Shown here: positions 51,656 to 62,452 of the stretch, piece after piece
Position numbering within the stretch: position 1 is the stretch's first letter
Layout: every line of letters starts with the position of its first letter
From: Candidatus Neptunochlamydia vexilliferae
Lineage (GTDB): Bacteria; Chlamydiota; Chlamydiia; Chlamydiales; Simkaniaceae
Assembly (NCBI RefSeq): GCF_015356785.1
Contig: NZ_JAAEJV010000003.1
Location: 1 to 64,000 of the forward strand
DNA: 64,000 nt
Direction of reading: 5' to 3'
Translations under genes and position numbers: made by a program
Notes under the pieces: model-generated
Databases searched by the model: none
Told to the model about the DNA's origin: nothing
Seen by the model: the letters and a program-made list of their open reading frames with translations, nothing else

Positions 51656-52704
51656 ATGTAAAAAATATCGAAACTGTTAATCCAGCGAGTTATGCTCAGT
51701 TTTTGGGACACCTTAAAAAAAATATTCAGGATGCTCAACTTCGAGCAGCTCTGTCTATCACAGAGGAGCTTACAGATCTATACTGGAAGATTGGGCAGAT
51801 GTTATCCGAGAAAATATCTTTGGAATTTTGGGGATCAAAAACAATTGAAAAGATCGCACGAGATTTAAAAAAATCTTTTCCAGATGCCTCCGGTTTTTCT
51901 CATCGAAACCTGAAATTTATGCGTCAATTTGCAGAAAGCTATCCAGAGGGAATTAGGGAAACAGCTGTTTCCCTAATTCCCTGGGGTCATAATATTATGA
52001 TCATGCAAAAGATTGAAAACCAAAATGATAAAAAATGGTATGCAGAGCAATCCCTAAAAAATGGGTGGAGTCGGAGCATGTTATCCAAATGGATTGACTC
52101 TAACTTACATAAACGACAGGGAAAAGCTATTACGAATTTCAAAAAAACCCTACCCAAAAGCCAATCAGATCTAGCTATTCAGGTTATGAAAGACCCTTAT
52201 AATTTTGACTTTGTTGCTTTATCGAAAGACTATAGAGAAAAAGAATTGGAGCAGGGGTTAATTGACCATATTCAAAAACTTTTAGTTGAGCTTGGTCAGG
52301 GGTTTGCTTTCGTTGGGCGTCAAGTTAAATTGAATATAGAGGAATCTGAACATATTTTAGATTTACTATTCTACCACCTTAAGTTACGTCGTTATATTGT
52401 CATAGAAATCAAAGCAAGAGAATTTAACCCAAGAGACGTTAGTCAAACCAATTTTTATCTATCAGCTGTTGACGATCAGCTTAGACATCCTGAAGATAGG
52501 CCTTCGATTGGAATGATTTTTTGCCAAACGAAAAAAAATATTACCGTTGAATATGCTTTGAGAGATTTTAATAAACCAATCGGGGTAGCTCACTATGAAG
52601 TGGGTCTTATCGAAGAAATTGAAACAGAACTTAAAAGAAATTTACCAACTATTGAAGAGCTTGAAGCCGAGCTTGAAGATAAAAAATGTAGCGTCCAATC
52701 ATGA
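51652..52704 (+). CDS. yhcG: YhcG-like PDDEXK nuclease (DUF1016)
   Basis: The 350-residue protein has an N-terminal DUF1016 helical region (about 15-165) with TEELTDLYWKIGQML and SHRNLKFMRQFAESY. A C-terminal PDDEXK-type nuclease follows (about 180-340), with acidic DLLFYHLKLRRYIVIEIKAR (Asp and E-K pair, about 237-257). Family members are associated with mobile DNA and defence islands. It interrupts the pgsA-gltT neighbourhood and overlaps gltT by 4 bp. It is AT-richer than its neighbours, suggesting acquisition. Confidence 0.9.
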   Translation: MNVKNIETVNPASYAQFLGHLKKNIQDAQLRAALSITEELTDLYWKIGQMLSEKISLEFWGSKTIEKIARDLKKSFPDASGFSHRNLKFMRQFAESYPEGIRETAVSLIPWGHNIMIMQKIENQNDKKWYAEQSLKNGWSRSMLSKWIDSNLHKRQGKAITNFKKTLPKSQSDLAIQVMKDPYNFDFVALSKDYREKELEQGLIDHIQKLLVELGQGFAFVGRQVKLNIEESEHILDLLFYHLKLRRYIVIEIKAREFNPRDVSQTNFYLSAVDDQLRHPEDRPSIGMIFCQTKKNITVEYALRDFNKPIGVAHYEVGLIEEIETELKRNLPTIEELEAELEDKKCSVQS

Positions 52705-53903
52705 ATAAAGATTCCTCTTTTAATATAGGGATGCTCCTTGCTCTTGTTTTAGGGATCGCTGGTGGCTTCCTTGACTTTCCTCCGGTGACCGCGTTTGCAA
52801 CGTTGATTAGCAAGCTTTTTGTTAATATGCTTAAATTGATCAGCTTGCCGATGATATTTTTAGCGATCGTCTCTACCTTAACGCGGATGACCACCCTTGC
52901 CGAAGCACGCTACCTCCTCCGAAGGATCTTAAAATATACCGTTTTAACAACACTGATCGCCGCCACTGTGGGACTGGCGATCTTTTTAGCTGTAAAACCG
53001 GTCGGGAGTGGTGGTGAAGCTCCCCTTCCCATGGAAGGAAATTATCTCTCCTTTTTAACCAAGATCATCCCGGAAAATCCGATTGCTCCTTTTTTAGAAA
53101 ATAATGTCCTTGGAATGGCCTTTATTGGAGCGGTCCTAGGCATTGCGATTCTAAAACTTCCCAAAGAGAAAAACGCCCTACTCAGCAATTTTTTTGGAGC
53201 TCTTTTTGAAGCCCTTCTTAAAATCACATCAGCGCTTATTTCCCTCATGCCCCTCGGAATTTTCGCCTTCACTATCCAGTTCGTTGAAAGTATCCGTGAA
53301 CATAGCGAAAAACTAGAGCAACTTTTACTTTATGGCCTTTGCGTTGTGGGTGCCAACTTGATTCAGGGGCTTATCGTCCTCCCCCTTCTCTTGAAACTTA
53401 AAGGACATCCCCCTCTTAAAACGGCGCGGGCCATGCTCCCCGCCTTAAGCATGGCCTTCTTTTCAAAGTCTTCGAACGCTACCCTCCCTCTCACACTCGA
53501 ATGCGCTAAAAATCGACTCGGGGTTTCTGATAAAACAGCCCGCTTTAGCCTTCCCCTCTGCTCCATCATCAATATGAATGGGTGCGCTGCCTTTATTTTG
53601 ATCACCCTCTTTTTCGTCTGTTCGAGTCAAGGGATCTCCTTGACTATCTGGCAAATGGTCCCTTGGATTTTCCTTTCTAGCTTTGCAGCGATTGGGAACG
53701 CAGGGGTGCCGATGGGGTGCTTTTTCCTGACTTCTGCTTTTCTTGTTGGCATGAGAGTTCCGCTGGAGATGATGGGAATGATTTTCCCCCTTTATGCTCT
53801 TTTCGACATGGTTGAAACAGCCCTGAACGTTTGGTCAGACAGTTGCATCACCGCTGTTGTCGATCAGGAGGTTCGCGTGACAACAAAACAAGTTGTGGGG
53901 TAG
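52701..53903 (+). CDS. gltT: Dicarboxylate/amino acid:cation symporter
   Basis: The 400-residue SDF-family transporter has about eight helices and two re-entrant loops. Motifs are AMLPALSMAFFSKSSNATLP (serine-rich HP1, about 237-256), IINMNGCAAFILITL (about 287-301) and the GNAGVPMG HP2. It likely takes up glutamate or aspartate from the host. The ATG overlaps the yhcG stop by 4 bp. A homologue exists in Chlamydia (CT401). Confidence 0.9.
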   Translation: MNKDSSFNIGMLLALVLGIAGGFLDFPPVTAFATLISKLFVNMLKLISLPMIFLAIVSTLTRMTTLAEARYLLRRILKYTVLTTLIAATVGLAIFLAVKPVGSGGEAPLPMEGNYLSFLTKIIPENPIAPFLENNVLGMAFIGAVLGIAILKLPKEKNALLSNFFGALFEALLKITSALISLMPLGIFAFTIQFVESIREHSEKLEQLLLYGLCVVGANLIQGLIVLPLLLKLKGHPPLKTARAMLPALSMAFFSKSSNATLPLTLECAKNRLGVSDKTARFSLPLCSIINMNGCAAFILITLFFVCSSQGISLTIWQMVPWIFLSSFAAIGNAGVPMGCFFLTSAFLVGMRVPLEMMGMIFPLYALFDMVETALNVWSDSCITAVVDQEVRVTTKQVVG

Positions 53904-53967
53904 AACGTAATGTATGCAATCTGTTAGCATCTGTAGATAAGTTCAAATTACATTTAAGGGCAGTTTT

Positions 53968-55011
53968 ATGGAAGTACGACGTGAATCGATTTTTGTCTCA
54001 GCGGTCAGAGCGCTTTGCAATACGTTTGCAGGAATGATCGGTGTTATTATTGGTCTGGTGATCCTTGGGATTGTCATTGGGAGCCTTGCAAAACCCAGCC
54101 TTGTATCCGACAAAACGCAAATGGTGATTGCTGCCGATGCCAATGGAAACAGGGAGCTCCTTCCCCACTCTGCCCCCGTTATTCTCAAGATCAACATCCA
54201 TGGAGTTATTGGAAGTCGCGACCTCAATTCAAAGACAATCATGTCCCAACTCCTCGATTCTCAAGAAGGAGCGCTAAAGGGAAGGGTAAAAGCTGTCCTC
54301 CTGCACATTAACTCTCCCGGAGGAACAGCTATTGATGCCCACAACATCTATACAAAACTTGTTGAGTACAAAACAAAGCACCAAGTACCGGTCTATGCCT
54401 ATGTCGATGGACTATGCGCCTCGGGAGGAATGATGATTGCTTGTAGCGCCGATAAAATTCTTTCCGGCCCTTTAGGGGTCGTTGGATCGGTCGGAGTTCT
54501 CATGGGGCCTAACTTTAATTTTGCTACCCTTATGGAAAAATATGGGGTAAAACAGCGGACCATTACGAAAGGGATCGACAAAGATATGCTTAGTCCCTAC
54601 AGAGAGTGGAAGCCAGGCGAGGATCAGTCTCTCGTTAACATCGTTGCCTACGACTACAATGTCTTTGTAAACCTCGTTGCAAATGCCCGTCCCCGCCTCG
54701 ATAAAAACAAATTGATCAACGAATATGGCGCCCAGGTCTACGATCCGGTCAAAGCCCAGGAGTATGGCTATATCGACGATGCCAATAGCTCCTATAATAG
54801 CGCCCTTTCAGCCCTCGTCAAAGAGGGAGAGATCTCCGGTGAGTATCAGGTTGTTGAACTTAAAGTGATTCATCCTGTATTATCAGGTCTCATTGAAGGA
54901 AAATCCCCGATCTTTTCTGGGAAGGTCAAACACGAGATACAATTGCCTGCTGATATACCCTCTGAGCTTCTCAATCGCCCCCTCTACCTCTACTCCCCCG
55001 CCCTTCAATAA
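53968..55011 (+). CDS. sppA: S49-family signal peptide peptidase (SohB/SppA-like)
   Basis: The 347-residue membrane-anchored protease has one N-terminal helix (about 17-37) and a periplasmic S49 domain (about 65-280). The nucleophile serine is in DGLCASGGMMIACSADK (about 150-166); GPLGVVGSVGVLMG and a lysine in GIDKDMLSPYREWKPGE follow. Length and position before polA match SohB (CT494). The ATG is 30 bases after a TAAG stretch with weak SD. Confidence 0.88.
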   Translation: MEVRRESIFVSAVRALCNTFAGMIGVIIGLVILGIVIGSLAKPSLVSDKTQMVIAADANGNRELLPHSAPVILKINIHGVIGSRDLNSKTIMSQLLDSQEGALKGRVKAVLLHINSPGGTAIDAHNIYTKLVEYKTKHQVPVYAYVDGLCASGGMMIACSADKILSGPLGVVGSVGVLMGPNFNFATLMEKYGVKQRTITKGIDKDMLSPYREWKPGEDQSLVNIVAYDYNVFVNLVANARPRLDKNKLINEYGAQVYDPVKAQEYGYIDDANSSYNSALSALVKEGEISGEYQVVELKVIHPVLSGLIEGKSPIFSGKVKHEIQLPADIPSELLNRPLYLYSPALQ

Positions 55012-55038
55012 AATGCTTATCATCAATAATGCTATGCC

Positions 55039-57675
55039 ATGAAAAATCTATATATTCTCGATGCGGTCTCCTTTCTTTTCCGCTCCTACTATGCCATCCG
55101 TGGAATGACCAACCAGGAGGGGCAATCGACAGGTGCCCTCTACGGTTTCATCCGCTCCGTTCAGAAAATCATTAAAGACTTTTCTCCCGAAAGTATCGTC
55201 GCTGTCTTCGATGGCCCCAATAATAAAGCCTCCCGCTTAGAAATTTACAAAGAGTATAAGAGTAATCGGGAAGGAATGCCCGAAGATCTCGTTTATCAGC
55301 TCGGTTGGGCCCATAAATTTTGTGAGATGGAAGGGATCCCCTACCTTTCTGAAGAAGGGGTCGAGGCAGATGATCTCATCGGCGCCATTGCAAAATGGGC
55401 CGAGAAAAAAGGGATCGAGGTCTTTATTTGCTCGAGCGACAAAGACCTCTGTCAACTCGTTTCCGATCGGGTTTTTATGCTCAACACCCACAAGGACAAC
55501 CTCCTTGTCGACCGGAAAAAAGTGGAAGAGCTCCACGGTGTAAAGCCAGAACAGATCGTCGATTATCTCGCCATTATGGGGGATAAGTCCGATAACATTC
55601 CGGGCATCCCAGGGTTTGGGCCCAAAACAGCTGCATCTTTACTGCAAGAGTACGGGACCCTAGAAAATATGCTCAGCAACCTCGATACGATGCAAAACCA
55701 AAAACGGGCAGAAAAGATCCGTGCCCACAAAGAGGATGCCCGCATGAGCCAAAAGCTCGCAGAGCTCATCGTCGATGTCCCTTATCCAATGGAGGAAAAA
55801 TTTTACCATATCAAGAATCCCGATATTGATGACTTAAGAGCCTTCTACCAAGAGAAAAACTTCAATACCCTTTTAAAGGAACTCGGCGAAGTGCCTGTTA
55901 AAGAGACCGTTTCTTATACGATTGTTGATACCGAAGAGGCGTTAGATACCCTCATAGCGCAGCTTGAAAAAGAAACCGCCATCTGTGTCGATACCGAAAC
56001 AAGTACCCTTGCTCCGATGGAAGCGGAGATGGTGGGAGTCGGCTTTGCCGTCCGACCACAGGAAGGATGGTATGTTCCCACCAATGGAAACTTAGGACTT
56101 CAAAAGGTAATCGAAAAAGTCAAACCCCTTTTGGAAAATCCCGCTATTGGATTTTATGGTCATAATATCAAGTATGACATCCACATCTTTAAAAACCATG
56201 GAATCGAGCTTAAAAATATCGCCTTCGATACGATGATCGCCTCCTACTTGCTTGCTCCCCAAAATAACCGCCACAACCTAGATACCCTCGCCCTTGAAAA
56301 ATTTGGAAAGGTCAAAACCCCCATCAAAGAGCTGATCGGCTCGGGAAAAAATGAAAAATCGATGCGGGAGGTTCCCATTGAAGAGGTGGGCCCTTACTGC
56401 TGCGAAGATGTCGATTACACCTGCCGCCTTAAAGAGCTTTTTGAAAAAGAGGTTGAACGGGAGGGATTATCAGACGTTCTCTATCAGATCGAGCTCCCCC
56501 TCATCCCCGTCCTTGTGAGGATGGAGCGGTATGGGATGTATCTCGATAAAGAGAAGCTCTATTCCATGTCCGACCTTCTCCGCGAAGAACTCTCCTTCCT
56601 CGAAGAGGAAATCCACCAACTTGCCGGAGAACCTTTTAATATTAAGTCGCCCAAACAACTTGGTGAAATCCTCTTTGACAAACTGCAGATCCCGATGGGG
56701 GGAAAGAAAAAAAGTACCCGCGCCGATATTTTAGAAAGTTTGAAAAAAGACTACCCTATTGCGGGGAAAGTGTTAGAGTTCCGCGCCCTTGAAAAACTCC
56801 GTTCGACCTATACCGAAGCGCTCCCTCTTCAAGTCCATGAAGATACGGGGCGGATTCATTGCACCTTTATGCAGACGGTGACCGCAACAGGACGTCTCTC
56901 CTGCCAAGATCCCAACCTCCAAAATATCCCGATCCGCTCCGAAGAGGGGCGGAAAATCCGAGAAGCTTTCCTCCCTGAAAGGGAAGGATGGAGTTACCTC
57001 TCTGCCGACTACTCTCAAATCGAGCTCCGCCTCCTCGCCCACCTCAGTCAAGACCCAAGGCTCGTTGCCGCTTTTAACAACCAAGAAGATATCCATGCCT
57101 CAACAGCAGCAGCCGTCTTTGATGTTCCCCTCGATGCCGTTACCAAAGAGATGCGCTCTGGCGCAAAAGCGGTCAACTTTGGGATCATCTATGGCCAGCA
57201 AGCCTACGGCCTTTCCCAAGAGCTCGGCATCGATGTCAAAGAGGCCGCTGAGTTTATTAAGAAATATTTTGAACAATACCCCGGCGTCTATGCCTTTATC
57301 GAAGGGTGTAAAGAAAAAGTTCGAGAAACGGGGGTCGCCACCACCATGTTTGGACGGAAACGGCCCATCCCAGAAATCGAAAGTAGCAATGGGATGATCC
57401 GAGCCGCTGCTGAGCGGCTAGCGGTCAATACTCCCCTTCAAGGAAGCCAGGCAGACATCATCAAAAAGGCGATGATCGAGGTCGATCAAACCCTTAAGGA
57501 TGAGAAGCTTGCCCATATGTTCCTCCAGATTCATGATGAGCTTATTTTTGAGCTTCCCGACGAGAATATCCCCCTTGTCCGCGAGAAGGTCCAAACCATC
57601 ATGGAAAAGATCACCACCCTCTCTATCCCCCTTACCGTGAACATTGATGTTGGAAAAAATTGGGGGGAGTGTTAA
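55039..57675 (+). CDS. polA: DNA polymerase I
   Basis: The 878-residue three-domain enzyme has a 5'-3' exonuclease (about 1-280) with VEADDLIGAIA and SSDKDLCQLV. A 3'-5' exonuclease domain (about 300-480) has CVDTETSTLAPM, so the proofreading DxE is present. The polymerase domain (about 500-878) shows DYSQIELRLLAHLSQD (Asp of motif A), KAVNFGIIYGQQAYGLSQEL (motif B) and QIHDELIFEL (motif C). The order sppA-polA-coaE-rho equals CT494-CT491. Confidence 0.97.
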   Translation: MKNLYILDAVSFLFRSYYAIRGMTNQEGQSTGALYGFIRSVQKIIKDFSPESIVAVFDGPNNKASRLEIYKEYKSNREGMPEDLVYQLGWAHKFCEMEGIPYLSEEGVEADDLIGAIAKWAEKKGIEVFICSSDKDLCQLVSDRVFMLNTHKDNLLVDRKKVEELHGVKPEQIVDYLAIMGDKSDNIPGIPGFGPKTAASLLQEYGTLENMLSNLDTMQNQKRAEKIRAHKEDARMSQKLAELIVDVPYPMEEKFYHIKNPDIDDLRAFYQEKNFNTLLKELGEVPVKETVSYTIVDTEEALDTLIAQLEKETAICVDTETSTLAPMEAEMVGVGFAVRPQEGWYVPTNGNLGLQKVIEKVKPLLENPAIGFYGHNIKYDIHIFKNHGIELKNIAFDTMIASYLLAPQNNRHNLDTLALEKFGKVKTPIKELIGSGKNEKSMREVPIEEVGPYCCEDVDYTCRLKELFEKEVEREGLSDVLYQIELPLIPVLVRMERYGMYLDKEKLYSMSDLLREELSFLEEEIHQLAGEPFNIKSPKQLGEILFDKLQIPMGGKKKSTRADILESLKKDYPIAGKVLEFRALEKLRSTYTEALPLQVHEDTGRIHCTFMQTVTATGRLSCQDPNLQNIPIRSEEGRKIREAFLPEREGWSYLSADYSQIELRLLAHLSQDPRLVAAFNNQEDIHASTAAAVFDVPLDAVTKEMRSGAKAVNFGIIYGQQAYGLSQELGIDVKEAAEFIKKYFEQYPGVYAFIEGCKEKVRETGVATTMFGRKRPIPEIESSNGMIRAAAERLAVNTPLQGSQADIIKKAMIEVDQTLKDEKLAHMFLQIHDELIFELPDENIPLVREKVQTIMEKITTLSIPLTVNIDVGKNWGEC

Positions 57676-57677
57676 AA

Positions 57678-58258
57678 TTGAAGAAAATCGTAATAACGGG
57701 TGGCATTGCCTCGGGAAAAACCACCGTTTGCCACATTCTTAAAAAGCATGGAGCTTACTACCTCAGTTCCGATGAAATTATCCATCGCCTCCTAAGAGAG
57801 GATCCCCCAACCATTCAAGCAGTCACCACCCTCTTAGGCCCCGACGCTCTGAAAGATGGAAAAATCGATCGCAAAGAGGTTGCAGAGATCGTCTTTAACG
57901 ATCCAAAAAAGTTAGAAGCCTTAGAAAAAATCTTGCATCCCAAACTGCTTGCAAAGATCAAAGAAGCTTATCAGCAAGCAGGGGAATGTGAGCTCTTTAT
58001 TGTCGAGCTCCCCTTAGTGCAAGAGATTGGCAAGGAAAAAGATTTTGATCTCACCATTGCAGTGGTTTTCGATGAAGCAGAAGCGATGAAGCGCTTTGTC
58101 AAGGAAGGATTCACCGAAGAGTCCTACAAAAAGCGGATGGCACGGCAATGGAAGATTTCAGAAAAAGCAAACAAGGCTGATTATGTCATTCATAACGATG
58201 GCACAATCGAAGAATTAGGAATAAAAGTCCTCGAACTCATAAAGGAGATAAGTTCTCG

Positions 58259-58262
<4 letters not shown>
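57678..58262 (+). CDS. coaE: Dephospho-CoA kinase
   Basis: The kinase finishes coenzyme A synthesis. Walker A is [16 protein letters not shown] (about 6-21), and [10 protein letters not shown] and [19 protein letters not shown] follow. The start is taken as TTG at 57678, two bases after the polA stop, because GGGGGGAG lies 8 bases upstream and [10 protein letters not shown] matches the family. A longer frame begins in polA at 57660. Its end overlaps rho by 4 bp. Confidence 0.93.
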
Positions 58263-59602
<1,340 letters not shown>

Positions 59603-59607
59603 CTACT

Positions 59608-59627
59608 CCCTCGCCTAAAGGCGAGGG
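59608..59627. ncRNA. Right-end hairpin and probable omega RNA scaffold of TnpB
   Basis: CCCTCGCC and GGCGAGGG pair around TAAA, and the stem contains the tnpB stop codon. IS200/IS605 right ends carry such hairpins, and the omega RNA normally overlaps the tnpB 3' end and continues into flanking DNA. The exact RNA ends are not visible; here only the hairpin is listed. Confidence 0.5.
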
Positions 59628-60736
59628 CTTCTAGGGATTGTTCCCAGGCCATCTAGTCCGAGGGCCAAAATATTTTGTGCTGCGTTGAGGTCCCGCGAGG
59701 CTTTGTATCCACATTTTCGGCAGTTGTGTTTTCTTTCTTTGAGCTCTTTGGCTTCTATGTGTCCACACTGGCTGCACATCTGGGTTGTATAGGCGGGGTT
59801 TACCAATTTTAACTGTCTACCAGCCTCTTCCGCTTTGTAGGTTAAAATTTGGCAAAACTGACTCCAACTTGCATCTGCAATATTTTTTGCAAAGTAGGAC
59901 CCTTCCATCATTTTCTTGACTTCTAGGTCTTCTAGGTAAATATATTGATAGTTTTCTACGATCTTTTTTGCTTCTTTGTGGCAAAAGTTTTTTCTCTGGT
60001 TGCGGATCTTATCGTGGATCTTTGCAACTGCTTTCCCTGTTTTTCTTCTTTGTTTTGTCCCTTTTTCTAGCTTGGAAAGTTTTTTTTGGGCTTTTGCTAG
60101 CTGTTTTTCTCCCTTCTTGAAAAATCTTGGGTTGGCAACTGTATCTCCATCGGATAGGACTGCAAACTGCTCTAGCCCCACATCGATTCCTACTTTGCTC
60201 TCTTTTTGGGGAAGGGGCTTTGCGGGGACTTCGCAGGAAAATGAGACTTCCCATTCTCCTGAGGCATTTTTGCGAAGGGTACATGTTTTAATAGTCCCTT
60301 GGATGGGGCGGTGGAGCTTGATACGGATTTTTCCGATCTTGGAGAGCTTTAGCTCATTTTCTACAACGGAAAAGCCACTTTGGGGGTAGCAAAAGCTACT
60401 ATAACGGTGCATGCCTCGAAAACGGGGAAAGCCGGGCTTTTCCCCCTTTTTGCATCTTCGAAAAAAGGCTTTAAAGGCTTTGTCTAGTCGATCGACAACG
60501 TTTTGCAATACCTGTGAGTGAACTCCTTCAAGAGAGGGTTTTTCCCCTTTTAGCAAAGGCAAAAACATCATCTGGTCATATTTTGAGAGGTGCATTTCCA
60601 GCTCGTCATAGGCAACGATTCTCTCACTAAGAAGTTCATTATAGAGCCATCTGCACTCGTTTAGACACTCCTGCAGCAACCTCTTTTGTTTCTTAGTCGG
60701 ATACAGTCTGAATTGAAAGGACTTGCGGATTAACAT
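59615..60736 (-). CDS. tnpB: Solitary TnpB RNA-guided nuclease (IS605 OrfB)
   Basis: The 373-residue protein has the N-terminal helix-turn-helix (SFQFRLYPTKKQKRLL), RuvC I GIDVGLEQFAVLSDG (about 190-204), RuvC II YIYLEDLEVKKMM (Glu), a zinc finger CSQCGHIEAKELKERKHNC with CRKCG, and RuvC III SRDLNAAQNIL (Asp). All three acidic residues are present, so it may be active. No TnpA transposase is adjacent, so it would move only in trans. It is inserted 5 bases past the rho stop. Confidence 0.93.
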   Translation of the reverse strand: MLIRKSFQFRLYPTKKQKRLLQECLNECRWLYNELLSERIVAYDELEMHLSKYDQMMFLPLLKGEKPSLEGVHSQVLQNVVDRLDKAFKAFFRRCKKGEKPGFPRFRGMHRYSSFCYPQSGFSVVENELKLSKIGKIRIKLHRPIQGTIKTCTLRKNASGEWEVSFSCEVPAKPLPQKESKVGIDVGLEQFAVLSDGDTVANPRFFKKGEKQLAKAQKKLSKLEKGTKQRRKTGKAVAKIHDKIRNQRKNFCHKEAKKIVENYQYIYLEDLEVKKMMEGSYFAKNIADASWSQFCQILTYKAEEAGRQLKLVNPAYTTQMCSQCGHIEAKELKERKHNCRKCGYKASRDLNAAQNILALGLDGLGTIPRSPRL

Positions 60737-60775
60737 ACGAGCATTCTACCATTCGTCTTAAGAGGGTGTCAAATG

Positions 60776-60872
60776 TTAATTTCTAAAAGGGTTATTTTTA
60801 CTGGCACAGTTCACCTCGGCCCTAAAAGACCGAGTATTCTTGTGTCCTGGTGATAAACTGTCCCAATATGTT
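60776..60872. repeat. Structured region at presumed TnpB left end
   Basis: CTCGG and CCGAG form an inner hairpin near 60830-60850, and GGCACAGTT with AACTGTCC form an outer inverted pair. Together they resemble the subterminal hairpins of an IS200/IS605 left end. The exact boundary is unclear. The remaining 60873-60993 holds a TTTGAGT/ACTCAAG hairpin and the next gene's leader. Confidence 0.4.
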
Positions 60873-60993
60873 GTCGAGCAAGCATATAATACCTAGTAGT
60901 TTCTCCATAGACTACTCTCTTTGAGTGAAATACTCAAGAAAACCCAAGAAAGAAGTAGAGAGAAATCACCGTGAAGCATCATAATTAAAAGAA

Positions 60994-62424
60994 ATGAAAC
61001 GAAAAATTCTCTACCTTTTTACCCTCCTTCTTGTCGCTGCCTTCCCCTTGATGAACACCTTTTACCAAGTGTTCCGGGGGATTTCGGTCTCCTTTATCCA
61101 CTCCTTTGAACGGGTTGCCCCCTTCTCCTTTCAGATCCCTCCCCTCTTCCACAAATATATCCACTTTTACCTCACCGACTTTTGGGCGTTGGGGCTCATG
61201 GTCGGCGCCCTCTCTTTTAAAGAGGTCCGCCTCAAAGAGCTCTTTTTAAACCGCCACTCCCGCTACCTCACCCTCTATACCGGAGTTGCCCTTCTTTCCA
61301 TTATTTTTTCCCTTTTTTCGAGCTACTTCTTTCAATACACGACCTTGATCAACCTTACCCTGGGGTTCCTTGTTTTCCATCTTGTTTATACCCTGGTCCA
61401 AAAAGAGTGGCTCCCCTCTCTTTTATGGGCCTTTCTTGCCGTTGCCACGCTTGAGTGTCTCATTGGGACGGGACAGTTTGTGATGCAGCACAGCCTTGGA
61501 CTTTCCTTCCTTTCCGAACCGCAAATTACCCCTTATATGGAAAACATCGCCGTCTATCCCGTAAGTCCCGGAAGCTTTTTTGCCAAGCTTCCCTGGATCC
61601 CAGAAGGGCATACCGCGATGCTCCGTGCCTACGGCACCTTTGACCACCCCAATATGCTTGGGGCCTATCTTGCCGTGTCTCTCTTCATCACCTACTTACT
61701 TTTTATCACGAGCAAGAAACGGAAACTCCTCCTTGCCCTCCTCCCCTTGCAAATCCTCACCCTTGCCCTCACCTTTTCACGGGGACCCATCTTTGCGTGG
61801 GGGCTCGGCACGTGCCTTTTCTTTGGAATCGGCTTTTTTAAGAAAAGCCTCTTTTCAGTCGAAGAGAGAAAATACTTCCTTCAGCTTGGAGGATGGATCG
61901 GAGTCATGTTTCTCGCCATACTCGCCATACTCTTCAAAGAACTTGCGACCCGCGGAGGTTTTGTCAATACGAACGCCCTTTCTGCCGCTTCGGACGGCGG
62001 TCGCCTCCTCTTCTACAAAATCGCCCTCACCCTTTTCCTTGCCTACCCCCTCCTCGGCATCGGGTATAATGGCTTCGCCATTTTTCCCTACGAAACGATC
62101 CAATCCGAGCTCCTTGGAGCGAATCCCACCGGCGCCCTTGCCCACAACTTCTTCCTCCAAATCGCCTCCGAAACCGGCCTTTTGGGACTCATAATGATCC
62201 TCCTTTTCATCGGCTCCCTCTATAAGCCTTTCTTAAAAGAAAGGCTGACCCCTTTAACGCTCCTCTTGGGTGTGACCCTCCTAGCCCTCCTCCTCACGGG
62301 CCTTGTCGACCACTTTCTCTGGACCTACCCCTCAGGAAGAACCCTCTTCTTTATTTTCTGTGGTTTTCTAGGAGTTACACAAAAAAAAGAATTATTTTGC
62401 TCTAAATCAGTTAATCCTCTATAA
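60994..62424 (+). CDS. O-antigen ligase/polymerase-like membrane protein
   Basis: The 476-residue protein has about 11-12 hydrophobic helices and Wzy_C/WaaL marks: AMLRAYGTFDHPNMLGAYLA (about 208-227), DGGRLLFYKIAL with GIGYNGFAIFP, and AHNFFLQIASETGLLGLI (about 385-402). These enzymes polymerise or ligate surface glycans from undecaprenyl carriers. Classical Chlamydia has only a short lipooligosaccharide, so a glycan polymerase here is noteworthy. Start ATG at 60994 has no strong SD. Confidence 0.85.
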   Translation: MKRKILYLFTLLLVAAFPLMNTFYQVFRGISVSFIHSFERVAPFSFQIPPLFHKYIHFYLTDFWALGLMVGALSFKEVRLKELFLNRHSRYLTLYTGVALLSIIFSLFSSYFFQYTTLINLTLGFLVFHLVYTLVQKEWLPSLLWAFLAVATLECLIGTGQFVMQHSLGLSFLSEPQITPYMENIAVYPVSPGSFFAKLPWIPEGHTAMLRAYGTFDHPNMLGAYLAVSLFITYLLFITSKKRKLLLALLPLQILTLALTFSRGPIFAWGLGTCLFFGIGFFKKSLFSVEERKYFLQLGGWIGVMFLAILAILFKELATRGGFVNTNALSAASDGGRLLFYKIALTLFLAYPLLGIGYNGFAIFPYETIQSELLGANPTGALAHNFFLQIASETGLLGLIMILLFIGSLYKPFLKERLTPLTLLLGVTLLALLLTGLVDHFLWTYPSGRTLFFIFCGFLGVTQKKELFCSKSVNPL

Positions 62425-62452
62425 TTTTTGTAAAAATTATAGGAGTTTATTG

